A DNA stretch of 64,000 bases from Azovibrio restrictus DSM 23866 (GTDB lineage: Bacteria; Pseudomonadota; Gammaproteobacteria; Burkholderiales; Rhodocyclaceae): assembly GCF_000429665.1 (NCBI RefSeq), contig NZ_AUCH01000003.1:1-64000 (forward strand). The letters are read 5' to 3'. A program made the translations under genes and the position numbers. Positions 43,863 to 53,135 of this stretch are shown here, piece after piece (position 1 is the first letter of the stretch; every line of letters starts with the position of its first letter). The notes beneath the pieces were generated by a model. That model saw only the letters and a list, made by a program, of their open reading frames with translations. It did not search any database and was not told the DNA's origin.

Positions 43863-44653
43863 GAGGTTCCCCTGAACATGAAAGAGGTCAACACGAAATC
43901 CAGGGCCAGGATGGCCAGGGCAGAAGTGACGACGGTACGGGTGATGGCCCGGGACACCCCTTCGGCAGTGGGGGCGGAATCATAGCCCTCGAAGACGGCG
44001 ATCAGGGATACCGCCACCCCGAACACCAGGCTCTTCAGGATGCCGTTCCAGACGTCGTAGCGGAAATCCACGGCGGACTGCATCTGGGACCAGAAGGAGC
44101 CGTCATCCACCCCGATCACCACCACCCCGATCAGCCAGCCGCCGAAAATGCCCATGCTGGAAAACATGGCAGCCAGCAGGGGCATGGAAATGACGCCGCC
44201 CCAGAAGCGGGGCACAACTACCCGGGCCACCGGGTCCACCGCCATCATGTCCATGGCCTTGAGCTGCTCGGTGGCCTTCATCAGGCCGATCTCGGCAGTG
44301 ATGGCGGAACCGGCCCGGGAGGCAAAGAGCAGGGCCGCCACCACGGGTCCCAGCTCGCGCAGCAGGGAGAGGGCCACCATGGTCCCCAACTGCTCCGCCG
44401 AGCCGTAGCGCTGCAGAATCTCGTAACCCTGCATGCCCAGCACCAGCCCCACGAACAGGCCGGACACCAGGATGATGATCAGGGACAGGACGCCGCTGAA
44501 CCAGATTTCCCGCAACGTGAGGGGATAGCGGCGCAGGGCGGCGCCGGAATTGAGCAGCACGGCCACGAAAAACCGGCTGGCGTAGCCCAGGCGCCAGATG
44601 CGCTCCACCACCTGGCTGCCCAGCCGGCACAGCGGCTCCAGAAGATCAGCCAC
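43859..44653 (-). CDS. mlaE: MlaE, phospholipid ABC transporter permease
   Basis: 264-residue permease with five to six membrane segments. RELGPVVAALLFASRAGSAITAEIGLMKATEQL is the MlaE family hallmark. It overlaps mlaF by 8 bp and mlaD by 4 bp. Confidence 0.96.
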   Translation of the reverse strand: MADLLEPLCRLGSQVVERIWRLGYASRFFVAVLLNSGAALRRYPLTLREIWFSGVLSLIIILVSGLFVGLVLGMQGYEILQRYGSAEQLGTMVALSLLRELGPVVAALLFASRAGSAITAEIGLMKATEQLKAMDMMAVDPVARVVVPRFWGGVISMPLLAAMFSSMGIFGGWLIGVVVIGVDDGSFWSQMQSAVDFRYDVWNGILKSLVFGVAVSLIAVFEGYDSAPTAEGVSRAITRTVVTSALAILALDFVLTSFMFRGTS

Positions 44654-45455
44654 GGGCGCCTCCCATCAACTCTTGCGCGAAGGGCGGGGCCGGCATGTGG
44701 AAGGGCACGGGACCATCCGCCTCGGCCTGGACGAACTGGTGCACGAAGGGATCGGTGGAATGCCGGATCTCCTCTGGGGTGCCTTCGGCCACCACCCGGC
44801 CGCCGGAAATGAAGTAGATGTAATCCACGATCAGCAGGGATTCCTGGATATCGTGGGTCACCATGATGGACGTGGCCCCCAGGGCGTCGTTAAGGCGCCG
44901 GATCAACTGGCCGATCACCCCCAGGGAAATGGGGTCGAGGCCGGTGAAGGGCTCGTCGTACATGATCAGGGCCGGGTCCAGGGCCACCGCCCGGGCCAGG
45001 GCCACGCGGCGGGCCATGCCGCCGGAGAGGGAATTGGGCATCAGATCCCGGGCACCCCGCAGACCCACCGCCTGGAGCTTCATCAGCACCAGATCCCGGA
45101 CCAGGTCCTCGGGCAAATCCGTGTGTTCGCGCAGGGGGAAAGCCACGTTGTCGAACACCGACAGGTCGGTGAACAGGGCCCCGAACTGGAACAGCATGCC
45201 CATGCGCCGACGCAGGGCATAGATCTGGGCCTGACTCATTTCGTTGACCACCGCCCCATCCACCCGCACCTGCCCCGCCGAAGGCCGGAGCTGACCGCCG
45301 ATGCAGCGCAGCAAGGTGGTCTTGCCGCAGCCGGAACCGCCCATGATGGCCACCACCTTGCCCCGGGGGATGCGCATGTTGATGCCCTGCAGCACGGGCT
45401 TGCCGCCATAATCGAACTGCAGGTTGTCAATTTGGACCAGATTGTCGCAGGACAT
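44646..45455 (-). CDS. mlaF: MlaF, phospholipid ABC transporter ATPase
   Basis: 269-residue ATPase: Walker A GGSGCGKTT, Q-loop FQFGALF, signature LSGGMARR and Walker B IMYDEPFTGLD. The first gene of the long minus-strand mla-to-murA operon. The start at 45455 (MSCDNLVQIDNL) matches the family N-terminus; an in-frame ATG at 45506 would add 17 residues and cannot be excluded. Confidence 0.95.
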   Translation of the reverse strand: MSCDNLVQIDNLQFDYGGKPVLQGINMRIPRGKVVAIMGGSGCGKTTLLRCIGGQLRPSAGQVRVDGAVVNEMSQAQIYALRRRMGMLFQFGALFTDLSVFDNVAFPLREHTDLPEDLVRDLVLMKLQAVGLRGARDLMPNSLSGGMARRVALARAVALDPALIMYDEPFTGLDPISLGVIGQLIRRLNDALGATSIMVTHDIQESLLIVDYIYFISGGRVVAEGTPEEIRHSTDPFVHQFVQAEADGPVPFHMPAPPFAQELMGGARG

Positions 45456-45549
45456 GGGCAAAGGGAAGGGGACGCCGGGGCGGCCGAGTTCGTCGGGACC
45501 GGCCATTCTACCAGACGATCTCCGGCCACCTCCATGGCATCCCCATGAC

Positions 45550-45555
45550 TATAAT
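45550..45555 (+). promoter_or_regulatory. Possible -10 element for the response-regulator gene
   Basis: TATAAT lies 29 bp before the start codon at 45585, with AGGAGA as Shine-Dalgarno in between. No good -35 is found at 16-18 bp, so an activator may be needed. Confidence 0.4.
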
Positions 45556-45584
45556 CGCCGACGCGGGCCCCACAGGAGACACCC

Positions 45585-47000
45585 ATGCCGGACCAGAAGC
45601 CCCTGCTCCTCATCGTCGATGACGACCCCCTGCTGGGGGAGTCCCTGGCCTTTGCCCTGGCCGACACCTTTGACGTGCGCCTGGCCGCCAGCCGGCCGGC
45701 CTGCCTGAAGGAACTGGAACGGCTGCCCCGCCCCCCCGACCTGGCCCTGGTGGACCTGGGCCTGCCGCCCGCCCCCCACCGTCCCGGCGAAGGCTTCGCC
45801 CTGATCCGGGAACTGCTGACCCGCCAGCCGCAGCTGCGCATCCTCGTGCTTTCGGGGCAGGACGAGCAGGAAAACGCCCGCCACGCCCGCACCCTGGGGG
45901 CCCTGGAATTCATCCCCAAACCCTGTGAGCCGAGCCAGCTGCGCCAACTGCTGCTCAAGGTGCTGGACAGCCCCCCCGACGCCCATGCCGATGCCAGCCC
46001 CCTGGCGGGCCACAGCCCCGCCATGGAAAAGCTGCGCCAGCAGATCGCCCTGTGCGCCGACTCCCCCTACCCGGTGCTGATCACCGGCGAATCCGGCTGC
46101 GGCAAGGAAGTGGTGGCCCAATGGGGCCTGCACCGCCAGACCCGGCGGCGCCAGCAGCCCTTCCTGGCCGTCAATTGCGCCGCCCTGGCGCCCAGCCTCA
46201 TGGAAGCCACCCTGTTCGGCCACACCCGGGGCGCCTACACCGGCGCCCATGAAGCCCAGGCCGGTTATTTCGAAGACGCGGGGGAAGGCACCCTGTTCCT
46301 GGACGAAATCGGCGAACTGCCCCTGGAGCTGCAGCCCAAGCTGCTGCGGGTCCTGGAAAACGGGGAATACCAGCGCCTCGGGGAAACCCACAGCCGCCGG
46401 GCCCGGGCCCGGATCATCGCCGCCACCAACCGGGATCTGCGCCAGGCCGTGCGGGAAGGCCGCTTCCGGGCCGACCTGTACCACCGGCTCTCGGTATTCA
46501 CCCTGGAGGTTCCGCCCCTGCGGGACATGGGCGCGGACAGGCTGGTGCTGTTTACCCACTTCTGCGAGCAGCTGGCCGCCCAGCTGGGCCTGGCGCCCCC
46601 CAGCCTGGACAGCGACGCCCAGGCCCGCTGGCTGGCCTACCCCTTTCCCGGCAACGTGCGGGAACTACGCAACATCGTGCTGCGCCTGATCACCCGCTAC
46701 CCCGGCCAGGTGCTGACGCCGGCCCAGCTGCTGCCGGAGCTGGAGCAGGATGAGGAAGCCCCCCTGCCCGCCAGCCACCTGACCGACCCGGCCGACGCCG
46801 AACAGCTGCTCCTGGCAGCCAGCCAGCACCTGGCCCAGGCCGCCCCCATCAACCTGGACGCCACCTTGAACCACTGGGGCCGGGCCTATCTGGAAGCCGC
46901 CCTGCGCCGCAGCCAGGGCAACGTGAGCCAGGCCGCCCGGCTCCTGGGCCTGAGCCGCAGCACCTTCTACAACCGCCTGGAAGCCTGGAGCCGCGATTGA
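45585..47000 (+). CDS. Sigma-54-dependent response regulator (NtrC type) at the pilus locus
   Basis: 471-residue regulator. The receiver (about 1-125) has DDDPLL, the phospho-acceptor Asp in ALVDLGLP and the Lys in IPKPCE. The AAA+ domain (about 145-375) has Walker A GESGCGKE, a GAYTGA loop (Tyr in place of the usual Phe of GAFTGA) and Walker B LFLDEIGELP. A Fis-type HTH ends the protein (NVSQAARLLGLSRSTFYNRL). It is divergent from mlaF and overlaps the next gene. A sensor kinase lies at the far end of the same locus. Confidence 0.93.
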   Translation: MPDQKPLLLIVDDDPLLGESLAFALADTFDVRLAASRPACLKELERLPRPPDLALVDLGLPPAPHRPGEGFALIRELLTRQPQLRILVLSGQDEQENARHARTLGALEFIPKPCEPSQLRQLLLKVLDSPPDAHADASPLAGHSPAMEKLRQQIALCADSPYPVLITGESGCGKEVVAQWGLHRQTRRRQQPFLAVNCAALAPSLMEATLFGHTRGAYTGAHEAQAGYFEDAGEGTLFLDEIGELPLELQPKLLRVLENGEYQRLGETHSRRARARIIAATNRDLRQAVREGRFRADLYHRLSVFTLEVPPLRDMGADRLVLFTHFCEQLAAQLGLAPPSLDSDAQARWLAYPFPGNVRELRNIVLRLITRYPGQVLTPAQLLPELEQDEEAPLPASHLTDPADAEQLLLAASQHLAQAAPINLDATLNHWGRAYLEAALRRSQGNVSQAARLLGLSRSTFYNRLEAWSRD

Positions 47001-48355
47001 GTCTCTACCTGGATCATTTCGGCCTGACTGAACCCCCGTTCCGGATCACCCCCCACACGGATTTCTTCTTCGCGGGCGCCGACCGGGGCGCCGTGCTCGA
47101 CGCCCTCTGCTACTCCCTGGAGCACGAGGAGGGCATCATCCAGGTCAGTGGCGAGGTGGGCAGCGGCAAGACCATGCTCTGCCGCATGCTGCTGCAGCGA
47201 CTGGAAGCCCGGGGCCGGGGCGGGGACACGGTATACCTGGCCAACCCCTCCTTGTCCCGGGAGGAAATCCTCGCCGCCATCGCCGCCGACCTGGGCCTGG
47301 AACTCCCGGACCGCAGCCCCCATGGCACCACCCGGGCCCTGCAGCAGGCGCTGCTGGAACGTTACGCCCAGGGCCGCCGGGTGGTGCTGCTGATCGACGA
47401 AGCCCAGGCCATGCCCGGCCCGGCCCTGGAAGAAGTACGCCTGCTCTCGAACCTGGAGACACCCCGGGAAAAACTGCTGCAGATCGTGCTGTTCGCTCAG
47501 CCGGAGCTGGACACCCGCCTGGCCGACCCGGCCCTGCGCCCCCTGCGCGAACGGATCACCCAGCATTTCCAGCTGCAGCCCCTGGCCAGGCCGGACGTGG
47601 CCGCCTACCTGGAATTCCGGCTGCGCGCGGCCGGCTACCGGGGCCCCAATCCCTTCACCCCGGCCGCCGTGGGGCGCATTGCCCGAAGCTCTGCCGGACT
47701 GACCCGGCGCATCAACATCCTGGCCGACAAGGCCCTGCTCGCCGCCTTCTGCGCCAACCAGCATCAGGTGGACCAGGACCAGGCGGCCGCCGCCATCAAG
47801 GACGCCCGCTTCCAGCCGATCGCGCCCGGCGCTGCCCGCTGGCTGCGCCCCCTGGCCCTGGCGGCAGGGGGCCTGGGACTGCTGGCCTTCCTGACGCTGG
47901 CCCTGCCGGGCATCCCCTGGCCCGAGCGCCCCGCCGCCCAGAACCAGGCCGTCGCCCGGGAAACCCGGGCCGCCCCCACACCCCCTGTCGCCCCCCTCCA
48001 GGCCGCTGCTCCGGAACAGGTGGAAGGCGATACCCTGCCGCCCCGGACTGCCGCCCGTCTGGCCGACTTCCAGAACTGGATAGGTAGAGCCGATCCAAGC
48101 CACTTCACCCTGCAGCTGCTGGTCACCGATGCGGGCAGCGCCGCCGACGTGGAACGCCTGCTCGGCCGGCTGCCGGCCCAGCTGGCGGACGGGGAGCTGC
48201 GCGTGTACCGCTCCGGCCCCCCGGGCCGGGAACGCCTGGGGGTGATCTACGGCGACTACCCCGACCGCCAGGCTGCCGGCGCCGCCCTGGCCCGGCTGCC
48301 GGGCAGCATCCGGGCCAGCGGCCCCTACCCCCGCCCCATCGCCCAACTGCGTTGA
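46997..48355 (+). CDS. mshM: MshM/ExeA-like AAA ATPase with C-terminal SPOR domain
   Basis: 452 residues. N-terminal AAA domain (about 1-265) starts YLDHFGLTEPPFRITP and has Walker A GEVGSGKT and Walker B VVLLIDEAQAM, typical of ExeA/MshM/GspA. A membrane segment follows (about 280-302), then a Pro/Ala-rich stretch and a SPOR-type domain (about 360-440, HFTLQLLVTD...RLGVIYGDYPDRQAA). It may help the secretin or pilus machine cross peptidoglycan. The start is TTG overlapping the regulator's TGA. Confidence 0.88.
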   Translation: MSLYLDHFGLTEPPFRITPHTDFFFAGADRGAVLDALCYSLEHEEGIIQVSGEVGSGKTMLCRMLLQRLEARGRGGDTVYLANPSLSREEILAAIAADLGLELPDRSPHGTTRALQQALLERYAQGRRVVLLIDEAQAMPGPALEEVRLLSNLETPREKLLQIVLFAQPELDTRLADPALRPLRERITQHFQLQPLARPDVAAYLEFRLRAAGYRGPNPFTPAAVGRIARSSAGLTRRINILADKALLAAFCANQHQVDQDQAAAAIKDARFQPIAPGAARWLRPLALAAGGLGLLAFLTLALPGIPWPERPAAQNQAVARETRAAPTPPVAPLQAAAPEQVEGDTLPPRTAARLADFQNWIGRADPSHFTLQLLVTDAGSAADVERLLGRLPAQLADGELRVYRSGPPGRERLGVIYGDYPDRQAAGAALARLPGSIRASGPYPRPIAQLR

Positions 48356-48452
48356 AGCCACGCCGAGCATCCAGGCGCCACGCTGTTGATGGGCAGGGGT
48401 GGCGTTCCCCTGCCTTGTCCGTTAGGATGGAGACGCCACACCCCGGGGAGTC

Positions 48453-48481
48453 TTGATTTTCTTCCGGCCACACCGTTTAAT
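48453..48481 (+). promoter_or_regulatory. Promoter of the mshL operon
   Basis: TTGATT (48453-48458) and TTTAAT (48476-48481) are 17 bp apart, a good sigma-70 match. The start codon is 31 bp downstream with GAGGTG as Shine-Dalgarno. A GGCAGGGG/CCCCTGCC hairpin (48392-48414) lies before it in the 156-bp gap and lacks a U-run. Confidence 0.65.
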
Positions 48482-48511
48482 GCCAACAGCATCACCCAGA
48501 AGAGGTGAAAA

Positions 48512-50311
48512 ATGGTTGTCCGCATCGCATCCCTCTGCCTGTTCCTGGCCCTGCTCGGCGCCTGCAGCGCGCCGGCCCCCCGGGACCCGGTCAAGGGCCA
48601 CCTGACCCAGGAGCAGGCCCGCGCCGGCAGCCCGGGCGCCATCCCCGCCCCTGTCCGGCAACCCCTGGCCCTGCCGCCTCCCACTCCCGCACCGCGCGCG
48701 GAAACCTACAGCGTCGTGGTGCATAACGTCCCGGTCCGGGACCTGCTGTTCGCCCTGGCCCGGGATGCCAAACTCAATGTGGACATCCACCCGGGCATCA
48801 GCGGCAGCGTCACCCTGAACGCCATCGATCAGACCTTGCCCCAGCTCCTGGCCCGCATCACCCGTCAGGTGGACCTGCGCTTCGAACTCGATGGCCCGAA
48901 TCTGGTGGTGATGCCCGACAGCCCCTTCCTGCGCCACTACAAAGTGGATTACGTGAATCTGAGCCGCAACGTCAGCGGCACCGTGGCCACCAACACCCAG
49001 ATCAGCACCAGTGCCAGCGGCAGCGGCGGCGCCGAATCCTCCCTGGGGAGCGGCAACATCTCCAGCACCCGGGTGGAAAACAGCTCCCGCAACCAGTTCT
49101 GGGAATCCCTGGAAAAGAACATCAAGGACATCCTGCGGGAAACCGACAAGGTCCTGCCCGAAGGCAGCAGCGAGGAAGAGGAGGAGTTTGCCGGCGCCTT
49201 CAGCGGCACGCCCCAGCAGCAGCCGGCCAGCCGGGCCGGTAACCGCAACCAGGCCCAGCCCGGACTGAGCGAGGGCCAGGCCCGGGGCACCCGGGTGATC
49301 CGCCGCACCACCTTCCGGGAAGCAGCCTCGGTGATCGTGCATCCGGAGAGCGGGGTGATCACCGTGCGCGCCACCGGGCGCCAGCATGAGCGCATCCAGG
49401 AATTCATCGACAAGGTGAGTCTCGCCGCCCGCCGCCAAGTGATGATAGAAGCCACCATCGTCGAAGTGGAGCTGGGCGACGGCTACCAGCAGGGCATCGA
49501 GTGGAGCCGCATCTGGGCCGGCGGCGACAAGCGCTTCGGGGTCACCCCCACCACGGCCACCGGGGGCGTCAATCCCAGCCTCACCCCCTTCGTGCTCAGC
49601 TTCGTAAACCAGGCCAACCCCCTGGACATGACCCTCAACCTGCTGCAGTCCTTCGGCACCGCCAAGGTCCTCTCCAGCCCGCGCCTGTCGGTGCTCAACA
49701 ACCAGACCGCCCTGCTGAAGGTGGTGGAAAACGTGGTCTATTTCAGCATCAAGGCCGACGTCACCCCGGGCAACGCCAACACCAACGCCATCGTCGCCTA
49801 CACCACCACGCCCCAGACCGTTTCCGTCGGCCTGGTGATGACGGTCACCCCCCAGATCAGCGACAACGACAGCATCATCCTCAACGTGCGGCCCACCATT
49901 TCCAGCATCGCCGCCATGGTCAAGGACCCCAATCCGGACATTCCCAGCACCGTCTCCAACGAGATTCCCCAGATCCGCACCCGGGAGATCGAATCCGTGC
50001 TCCGGGTCACGAGCGGCGACATCGCCGTGCTGGGCGGACTGATGGAGGACCGCATCGACTACAAGACCGGGCGGGTGCCCGTACTTGGCCAGGTACCCCT
50101 GGCCGGCGAACTGTTCACCTCGCGCAACAATTCGGCCCGCAAATCGGAGCTGGTGATCTTCCTGCGCCCCATCGTGATCCGCGACCCCAGCCTCCAGGGC
50201 GATTATTCCTCCCTGCGCCCCTACCTGCCGGATCAGAGCTTCTTCCCCCAGCCCCCCGAGGCCCAGCCCCTCAATCCAGCCCTGCCGCCTGCCCGGGAGC
50301 AGCAGCCATGA
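48512..50311 (+). CDS. mshL: MshL-type secretin of the MSHA-like pilus
   Basis: 599-residue outer-membrane lipoprotein: lipobox LLGAC, then an N-terminal STN-like domain (about 65-130), a Ser/Gly/Glu-rich variable region and the secretin core (about 310-570) with VMIEATIVEVELGDG, VLSSPRLSVLNNQ, VPVLGQVPLAGELF and SELVIFLRPIVI. It forms the channel for the pilus. It opens a run of overlapping genes through the adenylate cyclase gene. Confidence 0.95.
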   Translation: MVVRIASLCLFLALLGACSAPAPRDPVKGHLTQEQARAGSPGAIPAPVRQPLALPPPTPAPRAETYSVVVHNVPVRDLLFALARDAKLNVDIHPGISGSVTLNAIDQTLPQLLARITRQVDLRFELDGPNLVVMPDSPFLRHYKVDYVNLSRNVSGTVATNTQISTSASGSGGAESSLGSGNISSTRVENSSRNQFWESLEKNIKDILRETDKVLPEGSSEEEEEFAGAFSGTPQQQPASRAGNRNQAQPGLSEGQARGTRVIRRTTFREAASVIVHPESGVITVRATGRQHERIQEFIDKVSLAARRQVMIEATIVEVELGDGYQQGIEWSRIWAGGDKRFGVTPTTATGGVNPSLTPFVLSFVNQANPLDMTLNLLQSFGTAKVLSSPRLSVLNNQTALLKVVENVVYFSIKADVTPGNANTNAIVAYTTTPQTVSVGLVMTVTPQISDNDSIILNVRPTISSIAAMVKDPNPDIPSTVSNEIPQIRTREIESVLRVTSGDIAVLGGLMEDRIDYKTGRVPVLGQVPLAGELFTSRNNSARKSELVIFLRPIVIRDPSLQGDYSSLRPYLPDQSFFPQPPEAQPLNPALPPAREQQP

Positions 50312-51429
50312 GCCTACTCATGGACGCCCTGAAACGGGCCCCGCCCCAAGCGCCAGACCCCCAGGCCCGGGACACCCTGCAGCTGGAGCCCCTGGAGCCT
50401 GCGGCAGCCCGGGGCCTGCCCGACCTGGCCCAGCACCTGGATGCCGTCAATGCGGACCTGGCCGCCTCCCTGGGCGCGCCGGCTGGCACCGCCGAAAACC
50501 AGGAAAGGGGGCGCCAGGCCTTTCAGGTCCGGGCCCGCGCCGCCCGTCCGGGACGCCCCCTGCTCTGGATGCTGCCTCTGGGAGGACTGGGACTGCTGGC
50601 CCTGGGAGGCTATTTCTGGTGGCAGCTGCAGGCCCTGGAAAACCCGCCGCCCCCTCCAGCCGCCACCAGCCGCCCGGCCCCGGCAGCCCCCGCCGCCCCG
50701 CCCCCGCGGCCGGCGGAACGGGACGAACAGGCCATCCCGCGGGCCATGAACAGCCACCGGCTGGCCCAGGCGGTGGAGGCCCCGCCCCTGGAAACGGCCG
50801 CCCCCGCCACCAACACCGCCCCCGCCGAGCTGCGCATCCAGCGCCGGGCGCAGCTCCTGGACCCGGGGCTGCAGCAGGCCCATGCGGCCCTGGAACGGGG
50901 CGCCCTGGCCCAGGCCCGCCAGGATTTCACCCAGGTGCTGCAGCGGGACCCCCACAACCTGGACGCCCTGCTCGGGCTGGCCGCCATCGCCCTGCACGAA
51001 GGCAGCCCCGGGGAAGCCCAGCAGCGTTACCAGGCGGCCCTGACGGCCCACCCCCGGGACCCCCGGGCCCTGGCCGGCTTCCTGGGCCTGAACGGCGAAC
51101 GGGACCCGGAAGGCACGGAAAGCCGGCTGCGCACCCTGCTCGGGGAACAGCCGGGTGTCCCGGCTCTGCATTTCGCCCTAGGCAACCTGCTCGCCGCCCG
51201 GCAGCGCTGGGCCGAGGCCCAGGCGGCCTATTTCCAGGCCTGCAGCCTGGACGGCAGCAATCCCGACTACCGCTTCAACCTGGCCGTCAGCCTGGAACAG
51301 CTGCGTCAGCCCGGCCCCGCCGCCAACTACTACCGGCAGGCCCTGGAGGCCGCCCGGCTGCGCCCCGCCACCTTCAACGCCGACCTGGCCCGGGAGCGGC
51401 TGCGCCTCCTTGAGGGAGGCCCACCATGA
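50308..51429 (+). CDS. MshN-like tetratricopeptide protein
   Basis: 373 residues. MSLLMDALKRA is the usual start of this family (also in GspB-like proteins). A single membrane segment (about 88-105) is followed by a Pro/Ala-rich linker and TPR repeats (about 185-365), e.g. AQARQDFTQVLQRDPHNLDALLGLA. It probably bridges inner-membrane components and the secretin. Overlaps mshL (ATGA) and mshE (4 bp). Confidence 0.87.
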   Translation: MSLLMDALKRAPPQAPDPQARDTLQLEPLEPAAARGLPDLAQHLDAVNADLAASLGAPAGTAENQERGRQAFQVRARAARPGRPLLWMLPLGGLGLLALGGYFWWQLQALENPPPPPAATSRPAPAAPAAPPPRPAERDEQAIPRAMNSHRLAQAVEAPPLETAAPATNTAPAELRIQRRAQLLDPGLQQAHAALERGALAQARQDFTQVLQRDPHNLDALLGLAAIALHEGSPGEAQQRYQAALTAHPRDPRALAGFLGLNGERDPEGTESRLRTLLGEQPGVPALHFALGNLLAARQRWAEAQAAYFQACSLDGSNPDYRFNLAVSLEQLRQPGPAANYYRQALEAARLRPATFNADLARERLRLLEGGPP

Positions 51430-53132
51430 ATGCCCCCCACCTGCACCGCCGGCCCCTGGGGCAGATCCTGCTGGACCAGGGCATCCTCTCCGAGGACCAG
51501 CTGCGCATCGCCCTGCTGGAGCAGATGAAGTCCGACCTGCCGATCGGCAAGCTGCTGGTGATCCTGGGCTTCGTCTCCGAAACCACCTTGCGGGACGCCC
51601 TGTCGGAGAACCTGGGCAAGGCCTGCATCGACCTGTCCCGGGCCGTGGTGGACCCCATGGCCCTGAAGCTGGTCCCGCGCCAGATTGCCAAACGCCACCA
51701 TCTGCTGGCCCTGGACTACGACCAGGAACGGCAGCAGCTCACCCTGGCGGTGGCGGACACCAACGATCTGGTGGGCCTGGACCGGGTACGCAGCCTGGTG
51801 GGGGAGCAGGTGCGCATCGACACCCTGCTGGCCGGGGAATCGGAGATCGACCGGGCCATAGACCAGTACTACGGCCACGAGCTGTCCATCGACGGCATCC
51901 TGAAGGAGATCGAGACCGGCGAGATCGACTGGCACAGCCTGCAGACGGTGGGCGATGAATACAGCCAGCCGGTGGTGCGCCTGATCGACGCCATCCTCAC
52001 CGACGCGGTGAAGCGGGAAGTCTCGGACATCCACTTCGAGCCGGAAAGCAGCTTCCTGCGCATCCGCTACCGGCTGGACGGCATCCTGCGGCAGATCCGG
52101 GCCCTGCACAAATCCTACTGGCCGGCCATGGCGGTGCGCATCAAGGTGATCAGCGGCATGAACATCGCCGAGACCCGGGCCCCTCAGGACGGCCATCTGG
52201 CCCTCTCGGTCTCCGGCCGGCCGGTGGATTTCCGGGTCTCCAGCCAGCCCACCATCCACGGGGAAAACATCGTGCTCCGGGTGCTGGACCGGCAGAAGGG
52301 CATCGTGCCCCTGGAACAGCTGGGGCTGACCGAGGACCACCTGGCCCAGCTGAAACTGATGATCGCCCGCCCCGAGGGCATCATCCTGGTCACCGGCCCC
52401 ACGGGCAGCGGCAAGACCACCAGCCTGTACTCGGTGCTCAACCACATCAATTCCGAGCGCATCCACATCATGACCCTGGAGGACCCGGTGGAGTATCCGA
52501 TGCCCCTGGTGCGCCAGACCGCCGTGGCCGAAGCCGCCAAGCTGGACTTCGCCAACGGCATCCGCTCCATGATGCGCCAGGACCCGGACGTGATCCTGGT
52601 GGGCGAGATTCGCGACGCCGCCACCGCCGAAATGGCCTTCCGGGCCGCCATGACCGGCCACCAGGTCTTCGCCACCCTGCACAGCAATTCCGCCGTGGGT
52701 GCCATTCCCCGGCTGCTGGACATCGGCGTCACCCCGGACATCCTGTCCGGCAACGTGATCGGCATCATCGCCCAGCGCCTAGTGCGGCGCCTGTGCGTGC
52801 ATTGCAAGGCGCCGGCCCGGGCCGACGCTCAGGAATGCCGCCTGCTCGGCCAGGAGCCCCAGGCCGAGGCGCCGCGCATCTACCGCCCGGTGGGCTGCGA
52901 GCACTGCAATTTCCTCGGCTACAAGGGGCGCCTGGCGGTGATGGAACTGCTGCGCGTGGACCGGGAGCTGGATGACCTGATCGCCTGCCAGGCGACTCGC
53001 AGCGAAATCCTCGCCCACGCCCGCACTCGGGGCTTCCGCTCCCTGGCCGAGGATGGCATCCAGCGGGTCCTGGCCGGCGCCACCTCCCTGGAAGAACTGG
53101 GCCGGGTGGTGGACCTGACCGACAGGATGTAG
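51426..53132 (+). CDS. mshE: MshE-type assembly ATPase with N-terminal c-di-GMP-binding MshEN domain
   Basis: 568-residue hexameric ATPase powering pilus extension. Two tandem MshEN motifs open the protein (PLGQILLDQGILSEDQLRIA and PIGKLLVILGFVSETTLRDA); in Vibrio MshE these bind c-di-GMP. The catalytic half has an Asp box (SDIHFEP), Walker A GPTGSGKTT, Walker B VILVGEIRD, a His box (TLHSNSA) and a zinc tetracysteine (CVHC...CEHC). No retraction ATPase gene is in the locus. Confidence 0.95.
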   Translation: MNAPHLHRRPLGQILLDQGILSEDQLRIALLEQMKSDLPIGKLLVILGFVSETTLRDALSENLGKACIDLSRAVVDPMALKLVPRQIAKRHHLLALDYDQERQQLTLAVADTNDLVGLDRVRSLVGEQVRIDTLLAGESEIDRAIDQYYGHELSIDGILKEIETGEIDWHSLQTVGDEYSQPVVRLIDAILTDAVKREVSDIHFEPESSFLRIRYRLDGILRQIRALHKSYWPAMAVRIKVISGMNIAETRAPQDGHLALSVSGRPVDFRVSSQPTIHGENIVLRVLDRQKGIVPLEQLGLTEDHLAQLKLMIARPEGIILVTGPTGSGKTTSLYSVLNHINSERIHIMTLEDPVEYPMPLVRQTAVAEAAKLDFANGIRSMMRQDPDVILVGEIRDAATAEMAFRAAMTGHQVFATLHSNSAVGAIPRLLDIGVTPDILSGNVIGIIAQRLVRRLCVHCKAPARADAQECRLLGQEPQAEAPRIYRPVGCEHCNFLGYKGRLAVMELLRVDRELDDLIACQATRSEILAHARTRGFRSLAEDGIQRVLAGATSLEELGRVVDLTDRM

Positions 53133-53135
53133 GCC

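Noticed and set aside
48392..48414. GGCAGGGG/CCCCTGCC region read as a -24/-12 (sigma-54) promoter
   Set aside because: GG and GC are 9 bp apart, not 10, and a good sigma-70 promoter lies downstream. Also lacks a U-run as a terminator.
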